From Monarcha castaneiventris obscurior (taxonomy: Eukaryota; Chordata; Aves; Passeriformes; Monarchidae): DNA of 64,000 nucleotides. Location of the stretch: the NCBI GenBank assembly GCA_026261815.1, contig JAMPIT010000379.1, positions 19,084,501 to 19,148,500 of the forward strand, written 5' to 3'. The notes below the pieces were generated by a model that saw only the letters and a list, made by a program, of their open reading frames with translations, made no database searches and was not told the origin of the DNA. Positions 1-13,100 of this stretch are shown in pieces; within the stretch, counting starts at the first letter, position 1, and each line of letters opens with the position of its first letter. The translations under genes were made by a program, and so were the position numbers.

Positions 1-2020
1 CTGTAGATCTTACTGCCTTAGGCCAGCTTAACACAGAGCACCCAGCACCCTACTCCTAATGGAACACTTTTTGCAAAAGTGAAAATCATTCAGAAACCTA
101 AATTTAATTAGAAATCAAATATTTTCCCTAAACTTACATTTTTCTTATCCTGAAAATTAACCACATTATAAGGAAAAGTTTTCCAAAAGCAAAAAAAATG
201 CAAAATTAATTAGGTCAAGGCCAATCAAAAGGTAAACCTAGAAAAAACCTAGAAAAAGTGAGTACAGGGAAAGATGCACATGTATTAACTTAAACAGGTT
301 CCATTACCTTCTAGTTCCTGTCATTTAAAAATCCATTGACACACTTCAGCAAATTAGCAGGTTTCTTAGTATGAACTTTTCTCCTCAGCTGAGAGGCAAT
401 AATCCCATTTTTCTGTATTTTACAATCCTTTCAGAAAGAAAAAATCCTGAAATTGGAGAGAATAAGAAACCCAAACAATTTGATCTGCTTGATATTGATG
501 TCAGATATAGTTCCATACAAAGACTCACCAGGGAACAAAACACAAAGCTGCTGTACATAAGCTTCCCCAAAGAGCAAGAACTACATATTAAAGATTTTTA
601 TTAGATTATGTTTTAAAGTGTCCCTAGGCATAATACAAGCTTTTATTTTTTTATGTGTTCAAACAGCACAGTTGTAAGAGAATGAAGCTGTAATATGCCA
701 TGTGTCAGTAATTCAAAAAAGAAAGCTTGTAAAAATTAACATATATAAGGAAATAATAAGTAGCTGTATATCAAGAGAAACATTATTAAAACACAAAGGA
801 TCTGTACTGCCTGCATATGGTGAATACTGCAAGACAACAAGGCGAGAGGCATTTTGCCATTGGAGCAGCTTACACCTATATGCACCCCTTTAGCCTCAAA
901 GCATAAGTGGAGGCAATGATTAGTCTCCAAGATCAATGGAAGTACCCCAGTTAGCCCCCTCAAACTCTTGTTTAATATTTTTCGCTTTTGGTGTATTTTA
1001 AAGTGTATTCTTAATTGTTGCAAGGTAGTAACAAAGTAGTTGACAACAGCTCAGCGTTTCACAGATGCAAGAGATCCTGTAGACCGAGATTAGCCATGGT
1101 GCATGTTCACTACATTTGCTAATCCCTCCTCCAAAAACCATGATTCAAGGTTGTGTAATAAAACACAGTAGATTCGCTGACAGAAAATGTGATCTTCTGA
1201 TTGGGTTTTTTTGCAACTCGTTCTGTACAAGCAGAATCTGATCCCAAGATACTTAGAATTCCAATTTGTTTCCATACTTGTAACCTCAAAGAAACATCAA
1301 TCATGGATCCACAATTTAATGCTTTTTTTTTTTTTTTTTGGTTACACTAATGACACCTCAGATGCTGCAAGGCTGCTCAGAGCTTGTTGTTCAGGTTTAA
1401 CCAGGACTGTGAGGGTTCGTGCAGCAAACACTCTTGTTTGCCTGTTTCTTAAAGGAAGGATTCCGTGGTAGCAAGGTCAAATGTGATCCCTGAAGGTTGC
1501 CATGGCAACTGTATATTGATTCATTACATATCAGAGTTTGTTCTGAGGCCTCTCCGAGGCAGGACATTGTCCTACCATAATTGTGTTTCTCTGCTCTTCG
1601 ATTTCAATGTTTTGTGCCATGGATAACTGATTCTGAATGCAAAGAAAACTGATGCACGCTGATGTGTCAGGTATGCCAGGATAAAAAGAAGTAGAGAGAG
1701 GAATGAAGACCAGAGAAAGAACAAAAAATCTAAATAAGTCTGAAGGGTACACAGTGCACACACGTTAGGGAGAAGAGAAAAAAAAAGGGGGCAAAAAGAT
1801 GTTATGATGTTGACTGTGTTGCACTGAGTCAATAAATTCACTTTAGAAAGTCTTGAGATTAAATGTGCCTCTTCCTGATATGAACTGAAATGCTTTTATG
1901 ACATGGTTTTATCCATAATCCCCAAAGCTGGCTATAGAAAACATGAGGGAAATATATGTTCCTTTAGGTTCTGCTGGCAGCAGAAAAGTAGAAAATCTCC
2001 AGGCTAAAGTGATAACTGTA
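1..2020. other. Unique noncoding DNA, no gene recognised
   Basis: AT-rich sequence with no recognised coding exon or repeat family. All open frames are short (under 96 codons), several are open on both strands, and none shows a recognisable domain. It contains a 17-base T run at 1323-1339 and a perfect RFX-type palindrome at 1496-1509, annotated separately. It is most likely intronic or intergenic. Confidence 0.7.
1496..1509. promoter_or_regulatory. Candidate RFX X-box (palindromic)
   Basis: The 14 bases GTTGCCATGGCAAC form a perfect palindrome. They match the X-box bound by RFX-family winged-helix factors (GTNRCC, short spacer, RGYAAC) with an AT spacer and no mismatch. RFX factors bind such full palindromes as dimers at enhancers and at ciliary, neuronal and MHC class II genes. 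No promoter or transcript start is visible beside it, so a distal element is the likelier role if it is functional. The match is seen directly; binding is inference. Confidence 0.5.
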
Positions 2021-2423
2021 TAGAATCATGGAATAATAGAATATAGAATCACAGAATTTTTGGGGTTGATTTAAAAATCATCTAGTTTCAACTCCCCTAC
2101 TATGGGCAAAGTCACCTTCCACTAGACCAGGTTGCCCCCTCCAACCTGGCCATGAACACTTCCAGGGATGGGGTGTCCATAATCTCTCTGGGCAGGCAGC
2201 CTGTTCCTATGTCTCCGCACCCTCATAGTAAAAAATGTCTTTCTAGTGTCTAGTCTAAACCCACAATCGTTCAGCTTAAGGCCATTTCCCCTTATTTTAT
2301 TGGGACTGCATGCCCTGTAAAAAGTCCCTCTCCATCTTCCTTGCGCTCCTTTTGGTACTAGAAGGGTGCTGTAAGGTCTCTCTGGAGCTTTCTCTCCTCC
2401 AGGCTGAACACCCTCAACTCTTA
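2021..2423 (-). mobile_element. CR1 LINE 3' fragment
   Basis: Read on the minus strand this is the 3' end of a Chicken Repeat 1 non-LTR retrotransposon. It ends in the typical TTCTATGATTCTAT-like octamer-derived tail, seen on the plus strand from 2021. Before that lies the characteristic segment covering the reverse-transcriptase C-terminus and 3' UTR, including the 'aggttgccc...ggatggggtgtcc' landmark around 2130-2180. It is 5'-truncated at about 2423, as usual for CR1, and no target-site duplication is evident. Many substitutions and an incomplete reading frame show it is a dead copy. Confidence 0.93.
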
Positions 2424-5400
2424 GTATCGTTATCCTGACCTCTCTCTGTTGATGCAGTATTTAAAGAACAATGGAGTAAGCATTGATTAAAGCCACAAAA
2501 GCACCCTGTTACTTTGCACACATACACAGATATTTCTAAATTTCTGTTTGCTTTCTTAGCTAAATATGGACGAAATCAACATGTAGTAAGATGTCAAAGT
2601 ATAAAAGTAGATTTTTGTTTCTGATTTTATGTGGGAGAGATAAATAAGCTTAAATATAAAAGCTAATAATTTAGTTTGTGTTTGGTATTTACATTAGTAC
2701 ACCTTTAATTGTAACCAAATATATGTCCATCCATGCTACAATAAGAAATGTAGTTCACGGTCATTAGCAGTACCGGTTTTCTTCAACTCTAAGACAGAAT
2801 TTTTCTCTGGAAATTGGCAATTGATGTGATTGGAACAAGGAAATAAAATAGGGAACAAAGTTTAGCACTGACAATATGATTTCTCTGCAATCTTTTTCCA
2901 TCCCTTTAACCAGAGCAAGGTCCTCCTTTTCCCTTTTCCTGATCACCAGCTGCGTTTCCATTTCAAATTCACATTCATCTTGATAGTGAGAGGGGCCTGC
3001 CCCCTCCATGAGGTCTTGTGCAGTTCACTGAGTGTTACAGGGTTTTTCTGCATGTTTTATGATAAAATTTCAATTGTGCCTTTCATGCTGGAAGTTACTA
3101 AATGTCCATCACAGACCAGATAAACAAGCATAGCCAGCCACCATGTCTAAACTTTGGTGATTTGTTTTATTGCATGGGAAAATTAAATTACCTTCAGGGG
3201 ACTGCACCCAAACCAGACTTCAGATTCTCTCTCCAGCAGACACGTTACCCAAACATACCTGGTCCTTCAATCGGTCAGGAAAATCAATCAGCAGACTACT
3301 GCCCATCAGCAGAGCAGGAGAATTCAGTTTTAACAAACATTGTGACAAATTTACCCTTGCATTGACAGTAACAGATACATATGTGCATATAACTCCATTC
3401 TAATTTCAGTGCAGAGATTACAAAACTGACATAAAACCTGAGCCATGAAAGTTGTTGACAAACACTGAACACTGTACTTTTCTGAACTTCATGTAAAAAT
3501 GGAAGTGTCAAAAAGCAGTTAAATAAGAAATATTAAAATTCTGCTATTTAATCATTGTCACTTCAAAGATTAACCTGGTTTTCTGCTAATGATAGTCAAC
3601 AATTTAGTGTTTTATTTCTCCTTCATAAATACACAATAGCATATATAAGCAAATTTTTCATAAATGTTGTGATTTACCATGAAAAAATCCTATGTTGACC
3701 TCTATATGATCAGTGAAGCATAGTGCTATGTCACAGTGAAGAAAATTATGACCAGCTACTACAGCTATACTTTAACGTTATCTACTTCCACATAAGCCTT
3801 TTCAGTAAATTTATGGGGGGTTTTCATCTCTTCTACTGTCACTAAATTTGCAGGATATGTTCTGGTTTTTACCGTTAGTAAAGGGCAATATAATCACCAG
3901 CATCTCTGTGTCAAATTTCCCTATGAAATATTTATACTTATATGCAGTATTATATGAATATAGAGTGAAAATAATCACATGTGTTGCCAAAACTTTTGAT
4001 TTTATTTTGGCAGAGGAGTTACGTGGTTTCTCTGAGAAAAACAGATAACACTTTTTCTGCTTCTCTCTCATGTCTGCCAAATAAACTCAACTCCACACCC
4101 AAACACGTTGTTTTAAAATGTTTTATCAGCTCTCAGAAGCAAAGTAGGATCAGTCTTGGTCTATAAGGAAGTGAAAAATATAAAGAATGTTGCAAAATAT
4201 TATATGGGAAATGGGATCCCCTGACAAACACAAGACACTGAATCTTTGTCTAATTTTTAACAGGCTTTGCACATACTTTTAATTCCTAGACAGCCAACAT
4301 TGCTGGGTTTAAGCCTCTATTCTGTGACTTTGTTAGCACAGACAAATGCATGTTTGCCCACTGTGTTCTGCCTCTAGTGCAGTGCAAGGGTACATCCTTG
4401 GGGAGGTATGGCAGGGTGCCCTGCCTCTCCACGGAGTAGGAGGAGCACCTGGCCCATGCTAGACTGGCCAAGGATGTCTGTGGTTGCCTCTGTACAGCTC
4501 CCATTCCTTGAGCTGGTGAATAATGTGAACATTATTGATTGTGTGAGCTGTTAGTCTTTCCCTGAGAGCAAGCTCCATGAGGTCTTGTGTTTGCCTTGCT
4601 TGCCCTCTGTCCTCTTCACAGCAGAGTGACATGACCTTTTCCAGCACTAAGAGGAATGTTGAGCCAGAACTTCCCTGGTTTATTGATGCTGCCACTCAAA
4701 TGTCTTCCCCTTGTATTTCCTGTGACACCCGATCTTCACAGCTGAAAATCCCCCAGGGGCTGGGTTCAGTGCCCAGGGTGAACCTCACCCAAAAGCCATT
4801 CTCCAAACTCCTCTGGTTAAAGTATATCAGACTGAGTTTCCAAGAGGCACTGGTTGGGATGACAGTATCTACCATCTACCAACTTGTAGATGGTGGTGGG
4901 GAGTGGCACCCACATCATACCTTTCACATCCCTCACAGCCCCTGGGAAAAATGGAACATACGGTTTTGCCTCAGAGTCCTCCCTGCTGGTGTCTTGTGTG
5001 GGTTTGGGGGCTCCAGAGGTGCATGTGGAGCAGTGATTTGACATAAAAACATCAGTAATGTCACATTGACAGACCACAAGCTTTGTCAGTGTGGCAAAGA
5101 TCTTCACAAGCACAAGCATTTTTCACAGTCCACAGCAAGACAGGTCCTATAGTATCAGACAGCAACCAAAGAGTGGTTTTTGGATCACAGCCCCACCTGC
5201 ATGTCCCTCTCAATGACCACATTGTTTTGTATAACAAGGTCTTTGCATTGCTCAGATAACTTATCTTGTTTGGCAAATTTCCTTTCCCACTTAAAACAAG
5301 ACCTTTAAAATTTCTATAGTTAGTGTTATGAGAAGTATCAGACATCTGCAGAACTGCATTTTTGCAGTGATGAATGAATACAAAATCTTCTGAGAAAGCC

Positions 5401-5735
5401 CATACACAGACCCTTCTTAATGGTGAAAAAGGCAGAGGGGAAAGATCAGTGATGAAAGCGTGAATACCAGCCTACATTAGCATGCACCAACAGCTTATAG
5501 CTATTTTAAAACTTGTGAGAAAATGCTGAAGAGGCAAAACAGTACAAACCTCTACATGTTTCTAGGTTTGCAAGTATAGAGTATATTCATTTTTTCCTGT
5601 GTTGGTAAATAGCAGACAATTTTCAAGGCCTGATCCTGCCATCCTCCTGCCGCTCCTACTTTTCATGTGCACTCACTTAAAGAAGTCTTTCAATAACACA
5701 GGAAAGATAAGGAATTTGCAGTCAAAGGTTAAGGA

Positions 5736-5783
5736 ATCTTTGAAGATGTGATATCATGGTATCATATCTTTGAAGACATGATC
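5736..5783. repeat. 30-bp tandem duplication, 1.6 copies
   Basis: The segment starting ATCTTTGAAGATGTGAT at 5736 recurs 30 bases later at 5766 as ATCTTTGAAGACATGAT. This is a short local tandem duplication with two substitutions in the shared 17 bases. It lies in noncoding DNA and is probably a replication-slippage product. Confidence 0.75.
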
Positions 5784-8700
5784 TGTGCGTTTCAGCCCAA
5801 TGGTAACACAGCTGAGGGTCGAGGGCTCAAACTTAGGGATCATTTTATACAGAAGCTGGGTGGCATGGCAAGATATAGAAGATATCACTCTCTCTTCTGG
5901 AAAAACGTTCTCTGAGACATCAGGGAGGAAGCAGAAGTGCAATTAAGGCTTGCTTAATAACGAGTTGTATTTCTTAAAGATCCTTTTTTTCCTAAAAATC
6001 TGATCCATAGTATTGACCACAATTTAAGTCAGCTCTAGCCATAGACATTCATCACCCTGCTCTGGTATCTTAAGCACGTTGCTGCACAAAATAGCCTGTA
6101 ATTTTATTGCCACTCACACACTACCACTGAAAGGATCAAAGAACATGTCTATGTGAAGGAGGGTAGAAATGAGATTCAGGGGTTATAGCCCCTGATCTCA
6201 GAGTGCCAGCATTCAGGGTTATGTATGAAACCATTTCAGCATCATTTTAAATACATGTTTTATTACTATTTTTTTTTTCCCAGAATACTGACCCAGCAAT
6301 TAGCATAGATTAAGAAGGGGTCAAAGGAACTGCTGAAAGATTTTTGTTTCAGTTGTCCTAATTCCAGGATGCAGTCCAAGCAACCCCTGTTCCATTCTGG
6401 GTGGTAATACAGCTATACAGCTTTTAGGAATGATAGACGATTAGTAATGAATGACAGCTGCAAGTATCAAAAGGTTGTTTTATTCACTCTCTTTTTTGTT
6501 CTGTATTTTTTTAAAATGTGTTTCTGGAATTAACTTCAAAAAAATGATGAGAAAGCAGTCCAGTGTTCAATGTAAACAATAATAAAAATGTAAGGCTGCC
6601 ACTATAATGTCCAAAAAAATGCATTCCTGCTTTGGGGGCCAGATGTCTTCCTCAATACTGTGATTACCACTTATTATCTCAGAATAATCTAGGACCAGTC
6701 CACTCAATACAAACATTTTAGACAGCAAAATGCCATTTCCATTTTTATAAAGTATGTTCAGAAAGAATTATTTTCCACTGTGACCATTTTGACAGCAGAA
6801 GAATAAAATTATGAGATAGAATTAGTATCTAGTGCTGACCATTTGAACAAAAGGAGAAGCTACAAAAGCATTCCTACAGGATCAAATAGTCAAGCCTGTT
6901 CAGCATTTCTGCTATCACCACTAGGAATAATATGTGCTTTGGAAATATTTTATCACATCATGGCCAGCAGCATTATAGGACTAAAACTCATTTATCTGTG
7001 AAGTTAATTACCAAATTTGTGAAAAAAGGCCTCTCCTACTGCAAAATAATCCAAGCTTAGAAAACAATTTCCTCAATATTCTCTTCCAACACAATGTCAT
7101 TGTATTTCCCTGAATCACAAATGTACATAGGCAAGAGAGCCTACCAGACTCTTTCTTTAGAGGGATAAAGATAATGAATGAAAGTTGTTGCTGTGCTTAA
7201 TGCAATTTGTTGACATTTTAACCTGTATATGAATAAAACCTAGGCAGCTGTAGCCAAAAATATTTTGATTTTTCAAATGTGAAGGTCAAAAACATAATTA
7301 ATGTTTTCAATTAGGTTGTACTTTGAATAAAAAGACTACTTACCATATTTCTAAATTAGGTCTTTGTATAAATGATAGGAAAAGTGCATAAAAATGTGAA
7401 TTTTTTTTTCTAATTGCAATTTCAAGATGCAAGCTGAAGGTGAGGTAATACAAAGAGGAGAGAAAAAAGGGCTGAGATGAGACCATATTAAAAGAAACAA
7501 GGGGCTATTGAAGTGAATAGAGAAATAAGGAGTCTTAAATTTGAAATGTTGCATTTGATTAATTAAACTGCATCCTGAATTTGCTAATTGGATGCTTACA
7601 TGTTGTTGTGGGACAATGACAGATGGCATTGCACTGATGGCAATTAATCCTAGTAGCACTTTTAAAATAAGGCATTAAACTATCTGGTTATGCCTATTTC
7701 TGCAGTCATTCCTCTGAAAAGCTAGGATGGAAATAGCTATGAGCCTCATTATGAGGAAGAAAAACATGATGAGTATACAAGTAGTTCGAAATAGCATTTA
7801 TTTGCAATTTAGAATAATAATAGCTTTCAAGTAAAGATATTTTGTGACATTTACTTACAGTGTCTCCCTTTTAATTGACACCTTTAGTGGGGATGGAAAT
7901 ATGCTCTTAAGCTTACATCTTTTTTATAGTATCCTGTACAAGGGAAAGACGTGAAATATAAATAGTTGAAATTGCAAAGTCGATAGGAAAACCACATTTC
8001 TACTAGGTTTTGTTGGGTTCTTTCCCTCTCCTTTTCCCTTTCAGTATCATTTAATATCTATTTTTAATGTCGTCTGCACAGGAGCAGGTGTCCTTTTGGA
8101 CTGCCAGAGGTGTAAAATACTAAATTTTGCTACTCTGAGTTCCCAGGGAATTTGCATTTGATGATATACCAAAGCATGAAATGTGTGTTCATTTATCCTA
8201 CTGAAAAAGTCTTTGTCAGAACTTCGCTAAAACCTCACTGAACTATTCCATGAGAAAGAAATCAATACTGACTGTGATTTAGGTCACCTAAAAATAGACA
8301 CAAAGAAGGCCAGGGTTCAGTGCTATACATGCTGACTCATTCTTTTTTTCTCACATCATAGTTTAAATTGTTGGAAAAGTTCAGGTGGTTGACTTCCATC
8401 ACTGCAAATCACATATGAAAACAAATCTACACATTGTCATTGTCAGGACAAAAATTTTTCTAAGATTACTTTACACATTTGTGTGAAACCATAAAGAAAG
8501 TTATGAAAATTAGTCTGCTTAGTCCATAGGTTTGGTTCTGTCACAGACTTCCTTGAGGTTTGGGCATGCCCAGGAAGCCCTCTGCAGAATAGAGACAATA
8601 ATAATTAAAACAATAACCCTGTATTTTTTAGCCTGTGATGTAACCCTGCAGCAAGGAGTACTGAGGCAAAGAGTAAGTAGGCTGCGTAAGATCTCATGTA

Positions 8701-9857
8701 TAAGGTCTTTAAGAATGCTGGGATGCATCTCTTAGAAAAAATATGTCCAATATCTAAAATTACTTCACCTTAGTTAATGCCTCTAGAAGTTACTGGAATT
8801 AAAATAACAAATTTATTTAAGTTTTGTGATGTGCAATTTCTAAGTCAGAGTATTCCATGTAACTGTATGAGGAATGCATGTTGGCTGATTGCAAAGTAGA
8901 TGGGAGAAAAAAGATCATCTTGTTTTATAGTAGATCAAGATGTCTTAAAATAAGAAGCTGCAGGATTCTTTGCTCTTCGACACTGTTTCCAGTCCCAGGG
9001 AAGTCTCATATTGCAGGAACCTGCACATAAAAACTGGACTTAAGGCTGACATTTAAGAGTACAGATGAATATAGGATGATAGTCATGGGAAACAACAGTA
9101 ATATTAACTGGACTCAGAGCATAAGAGAGTGAAAAGACTTTTTAAGGACCACAGTCATAAGGTTCCATATTATTCCAACCACCTAATTTATTGACTAGTG
9201 ACTAATGCCAAGTGACTATCACTTCCAGAGCAAAGGCGTGCAATGATTCTTACAGATAGTGAATGGGGAAGATTGTTTATAACCTGACCATGGAAAGTAC
9301 CGGCCTCAATCTGTATTTTCATTTACACTTCTTTCCTTGAAATAACAATTACTTCTTAAAAAGTACTGGATCCCATATGATGTAAGCAACATCCTTTAAC
9401 ACTTTTTCTGTCTTATCAGCACTGCTTCTTCTAGATGATGGTAGAACTATAGCAAATCAGCAGGATATTAATACTGTTTTGCTCTCATGCATTTTAAATT
9501 GAGGTCATTTGTAGGGGTTTGCACTAGAAGCCTCTTATCACCATATTGATTAGTAACATTTTATAGTTTTTGACATTGTTCTATGCAGTACCTCTGAAAA
9601 CAATTGCTGTTTTACAACTCTCTCTATATAACACATATGGTAATAATAAATAAATATATGCAAGCAGCAGAATGAATCTGGCTGAGAAGTCTGGAACAGC
9701 AGTGTTGGGGCACAGAGAGAAAGAGACTGATGACTCAGACTGAACTGAGATCTTACAGTGTCGCTTAATCTTTGCCACTCTTGCTGGTGCATTTCTGACC
9801 ATCACAATGTGGTGTAGAGAGTGTACACTTATCTCAAGAGAAACTTAGAAAGTAAAG

Positions 9858-9928
9858 TTATTATTATTACTAATATTATCATTATTATTATTTTTATTAT
9901 TGTTATTGTTATTATTATTACTACTACT
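9858..9928. repeat. (ATT)n microsatellite, interrupted
   Basis: About 70 bases of trinucleotide repeat, mainly ATT/TTA, with interruptions (ATC, GTT) and a short ACT run at the right end. The short frame passing through it (73 codons, rich in isoleucine) is an artefact of the repeat. Confidence 0.95.
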
Positions 9929-10033
9929 GAAAAGCCTCCTTCTGAAGCAAGCCATTACCAACAGTTTGCTATTCTTTGCATAGTGAAAGAATGTTGTACT
10001 CATAAAACAAAAGTCCTGACTGCTTTAAAGGCA

Positions 10034-10110
10034 ATGGAATAATGGAATATTCTGAATTGGAAAGGACCTGTCAGGATCATCAAATCCAACCAAGATGTCA
10101 TCTTGGATAA
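10034..10110 (-). mobile_element. CR1-type 3' tail fragment
   Basis: The plus strand reads 'ggaatattctgaattggaa' followed by 'aggacctgtcaggatcatc' and 'aaatccaacc'. This is the reverse complement of the conserved 3' terminus shared by CR1 LINEs and CR1-mobilised SINEs. Only about 60-80 bases are recognisable before similarity is lost. Without the upstream part it cannot be decided whether this is a very short CR1 or the tail of a SINE. A 17-base near-palindrome (CCAAGATG, T, CATCTTGG) lies at 10090-10106. Confidence 0.75.
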
Positions 10111-13100
10111 ACCTGCGAAGCATTTTTTTCCAACAGTTTCTTTCATAGCCCCAAAATTTTAATTTATTTCTTTGCCCACATGTATTCAAATTGTGTTTGA
10201 GACACCTTATTCCCCTGAGTTGATCTGCAATACATTTGGAGTTACCTCAATTCCACATTTACAATGTGGTTATGGACACAGAGACTTTAGAGTATCTTAT
10301 AAAGCCTTTAGTGACAAATCAGCAAAAGCCACAAATACCTTGATGAAACACAGTTCATGCCCCAGAGTTAAATCACTCTTATCATCTATCTAAACACATT
10401 TCATCCCAATGTAATACACTAACATATGACATGGCTGTGCTACTTAACAATCCCAAATAATTTTTGAATCACAGCAAATATTTCACATTTCCATTATTCT
10501 AACCATCATTGCTAAACAATGCACTAATTATTTAAGGAGCATGGATTTTTATTAATACTACGGAGACAAAAAAACCCTTTACTTTTCAATTGAAAGAATA
10601 ATCTGTGTTTAGAAAAAAAAAAAGTAAGTCAGCAAAATTAGGGCTACCCAGATCATTAGAATTTTTGAGACCTAACAAATGTACCGCCAGAACTGCTGCC
10701 ACTGTTCATGGATATGTCCAAGGTTTTGGAAGCACTTGGGTTTTTACCATTGTATTCATATATATTTCAAAGACTTCACAGCTGCCTCTATAAAGATGGT
10801 CCCCCGAGGATTTGGAGGATTAGTACCTTCAGGATTAGTACCTTCAGGATTAGTACCTTCAGGAGGGACAGTGTTTCTATGAGAAGTCATCAAATAAAAT
10901 ACAACCACCACAGGGACTCTCACTGGTGAGTTACTGAGCCCTGCTCTTTTTTTGTTTCCATATGCTCTCATCAACGTTCAGTTATTATCAGAGCAGTAGC
11001 CTAAAGGAAGGGTAAAAGAATGGACACTGGGACATTGTCCAGGGTGGCCAGAGAGAGCTGGGGCTGCTGCTGGTGTGCAGGGCTGAGGCCCCTGCTCCCA
11101 GGGGACACCCAGGAGGGGCTGTCTGGCAGAGGAACCTACTGCCATTCCCCATCAGCAGAGACAGGGTGTGGATGGGGTGTAGCTCCCTTTGGAAGGTGCC
11201 TCGTATCCCTCTTCCCATTGATTCTTTGGAACTGAATTACTTTTATGGGGGCTTTTTGATATATTATTTTGTCTAAATAGGCAGTCCATAATGTTGTATT
11301 TGCTACTGACTGTTTGCTATCCTTAAACAAAGATGTAGTTTGACTGCATATAGCACCCAGGAAGAGTCTCACACCCCATAAAACACAACCCAATGCCAGG
11401 GGGTGGCCTCTTATGAGTACCAACATTACGTTTTGCTAGACTGTCTAGTTTTCTACTGAGAAAAAGACAATTGATTAAGGTCCTGGGGCTATCCCAAGTG
11501 TTACAGAGAATCCTGATTAATGAGCAGCTTACAAAAAAATAGACTCTTCCCAAGGAGCTGTCAAGCCCTGAAGAATTGTGCCAGCATTTCTTAGCTCTGC
11601 CCTCCACACCTCAGTGAGCCCAAATTGTTCAATTACTCTTGTATATTTTTGGAGGCATGGGAGGTTTTTCCATCCTTCACAGTGGATCAGTCAAGACGTT
11701 TGCTTGTCAAAAAAGTGAGTTTCCCTATCCCAGGGTATATTTTTTTTTAATAAAGTTATATGAAAATGGCCTTCCTTTCCATTTTGGGTCACAGCTGCTG
11801 CCTGTGTATTGAGCACAGACTTAGGTAAGGAGCCCACACCCAGAGTTGGGTACAGGTGTCCAGCTGAGACTGGCTGGGACAGGACTGCAATGGAGAAAGT
11901 GTTGTTTTTCTTTCCTTTGTTTCACCAAGCTGATAGAAGGTGGAGGGACAGCCATTTTCCCCTCACCACAGGCTGTAACTGCCAAGCCTGCTTTTGTCTA
12001 TATTAAGTGGCAGAACTTCTTTGGGGTGATTATATTGGTGAACAACTGGTGAACTCTAACAAAATCCATTGCTTCTGGCAGACCCCTGTGCTAAGGTATA
12101 GAGTTGGCCAAAGCCAAAATTTTCCTCAGGCCAAGGAAAAACGTAGCAACCTTTAGGATATTTTTAGGACTCATTGTAGAGTCATTTCCTGCACAGAATA
12201 GGCTTTATGGGACTTCTTTACATCAGCAGCAGTCAGCTTGTATGACCATGTATGTCCCATGTCAAAAATCTTCCTGCAGGCAAGATCCAAAACCCTGTTC
12301 CTCAGATGACAGAGAGGAATTGCTGTGGAATGATGCTCATCCAAGGATTCACAATAATGTTCCCCTGTTGTGTCCTGCAGTGTGTCATATGAACAGGAAG
12401 GTTATTGAGAGATACTGCTTTGGCCTTCATCTCCCTCAGAATAGGGGGGCTGGCTTGCAAACACAGTGAAGTGATAAATGTGAAGTGTATACACCCTAAA
12501 CTGCTCAGGTGGAGTTCGGATATTGACTATTAGTTTAAAAAGAATTTAAGATGAGGTAGTAAAACTAGTCCAACCTATTACAATACTAATATTTTTTAAA
12601 TTAAATATAGGATTCATTGAATTTTCATCTTTATTTCAAGTGCTGTTTGCCCTCATTTAGTCATTTGACAGGGGTGCTGGCCTGAGACTTCCTTCTGAAA
12701 TTAATGGCCCATGGCCATAGGCTTCAGAAGATGAAAGTTTTTTCTTACTTCGTGGCTGAGCACTCAATTTGACTCAGAGTTACACTTGTACAAGTCAATT
12801 AGCATAGCGATAGTTGAGAAAAAAGCATCAACAATGCTTCTACAACCTTCAGTCTTTTTGCTTTTAATATAGTGCACTGAAATTATTTCAATATAGGAGA
12901 AGCTAGAGACCCATGTAATTATTAACTGTCTATTCTGAGGTAGGCAATAGTAAATACTTGGTATATCTACAGCAGACGATGCATTTTCCTGTAGATTCTT
13001 AAAAGCTTTTAAGCTAAATTAATGCTTCTAATTACAACTATGCTGTGAAGGCAACTGAAACCAGTTGGCTTAAGATGATCTTCATAACCACTTAGAGGAA

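Larger units (their letters stand above)
2424..10033. other. Unique noncoding DNA, no gene recognised
   Basis: Mostly AT-rich single-copy-looking sequence. A somewhat GC-richer pocket at about 4300-5350 keeps frames open on both strands (154 codons plus at 4577-5041, 100 codons minus at 4817-5119). Neither product resembles a known family, and open frames on both strands suggest composition rather than coding. A block at about 7540-7680 has the texture of a conserved noncoding element. The ATT microsatellite at 9858-9928 is listed separately. Confidence 0.6.

Noticed and set aside
4577..5041. 154-codon plus-strand open frame
   Set aside because: No recognisable domain, and overlapping minus-strand frames of 78 and 100 codons are also open. 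A GC-rich pocket explains it.
10817..10861. CRISPR-like array
   Set aside because: The units are directly adjacent with no spacers and the genome is vertebrate.
12104..12469. 121-codon plus-strand frame
   Set aside because: No similarity recognised and no splice or promoter context; within the length expected by chance in a window this size.
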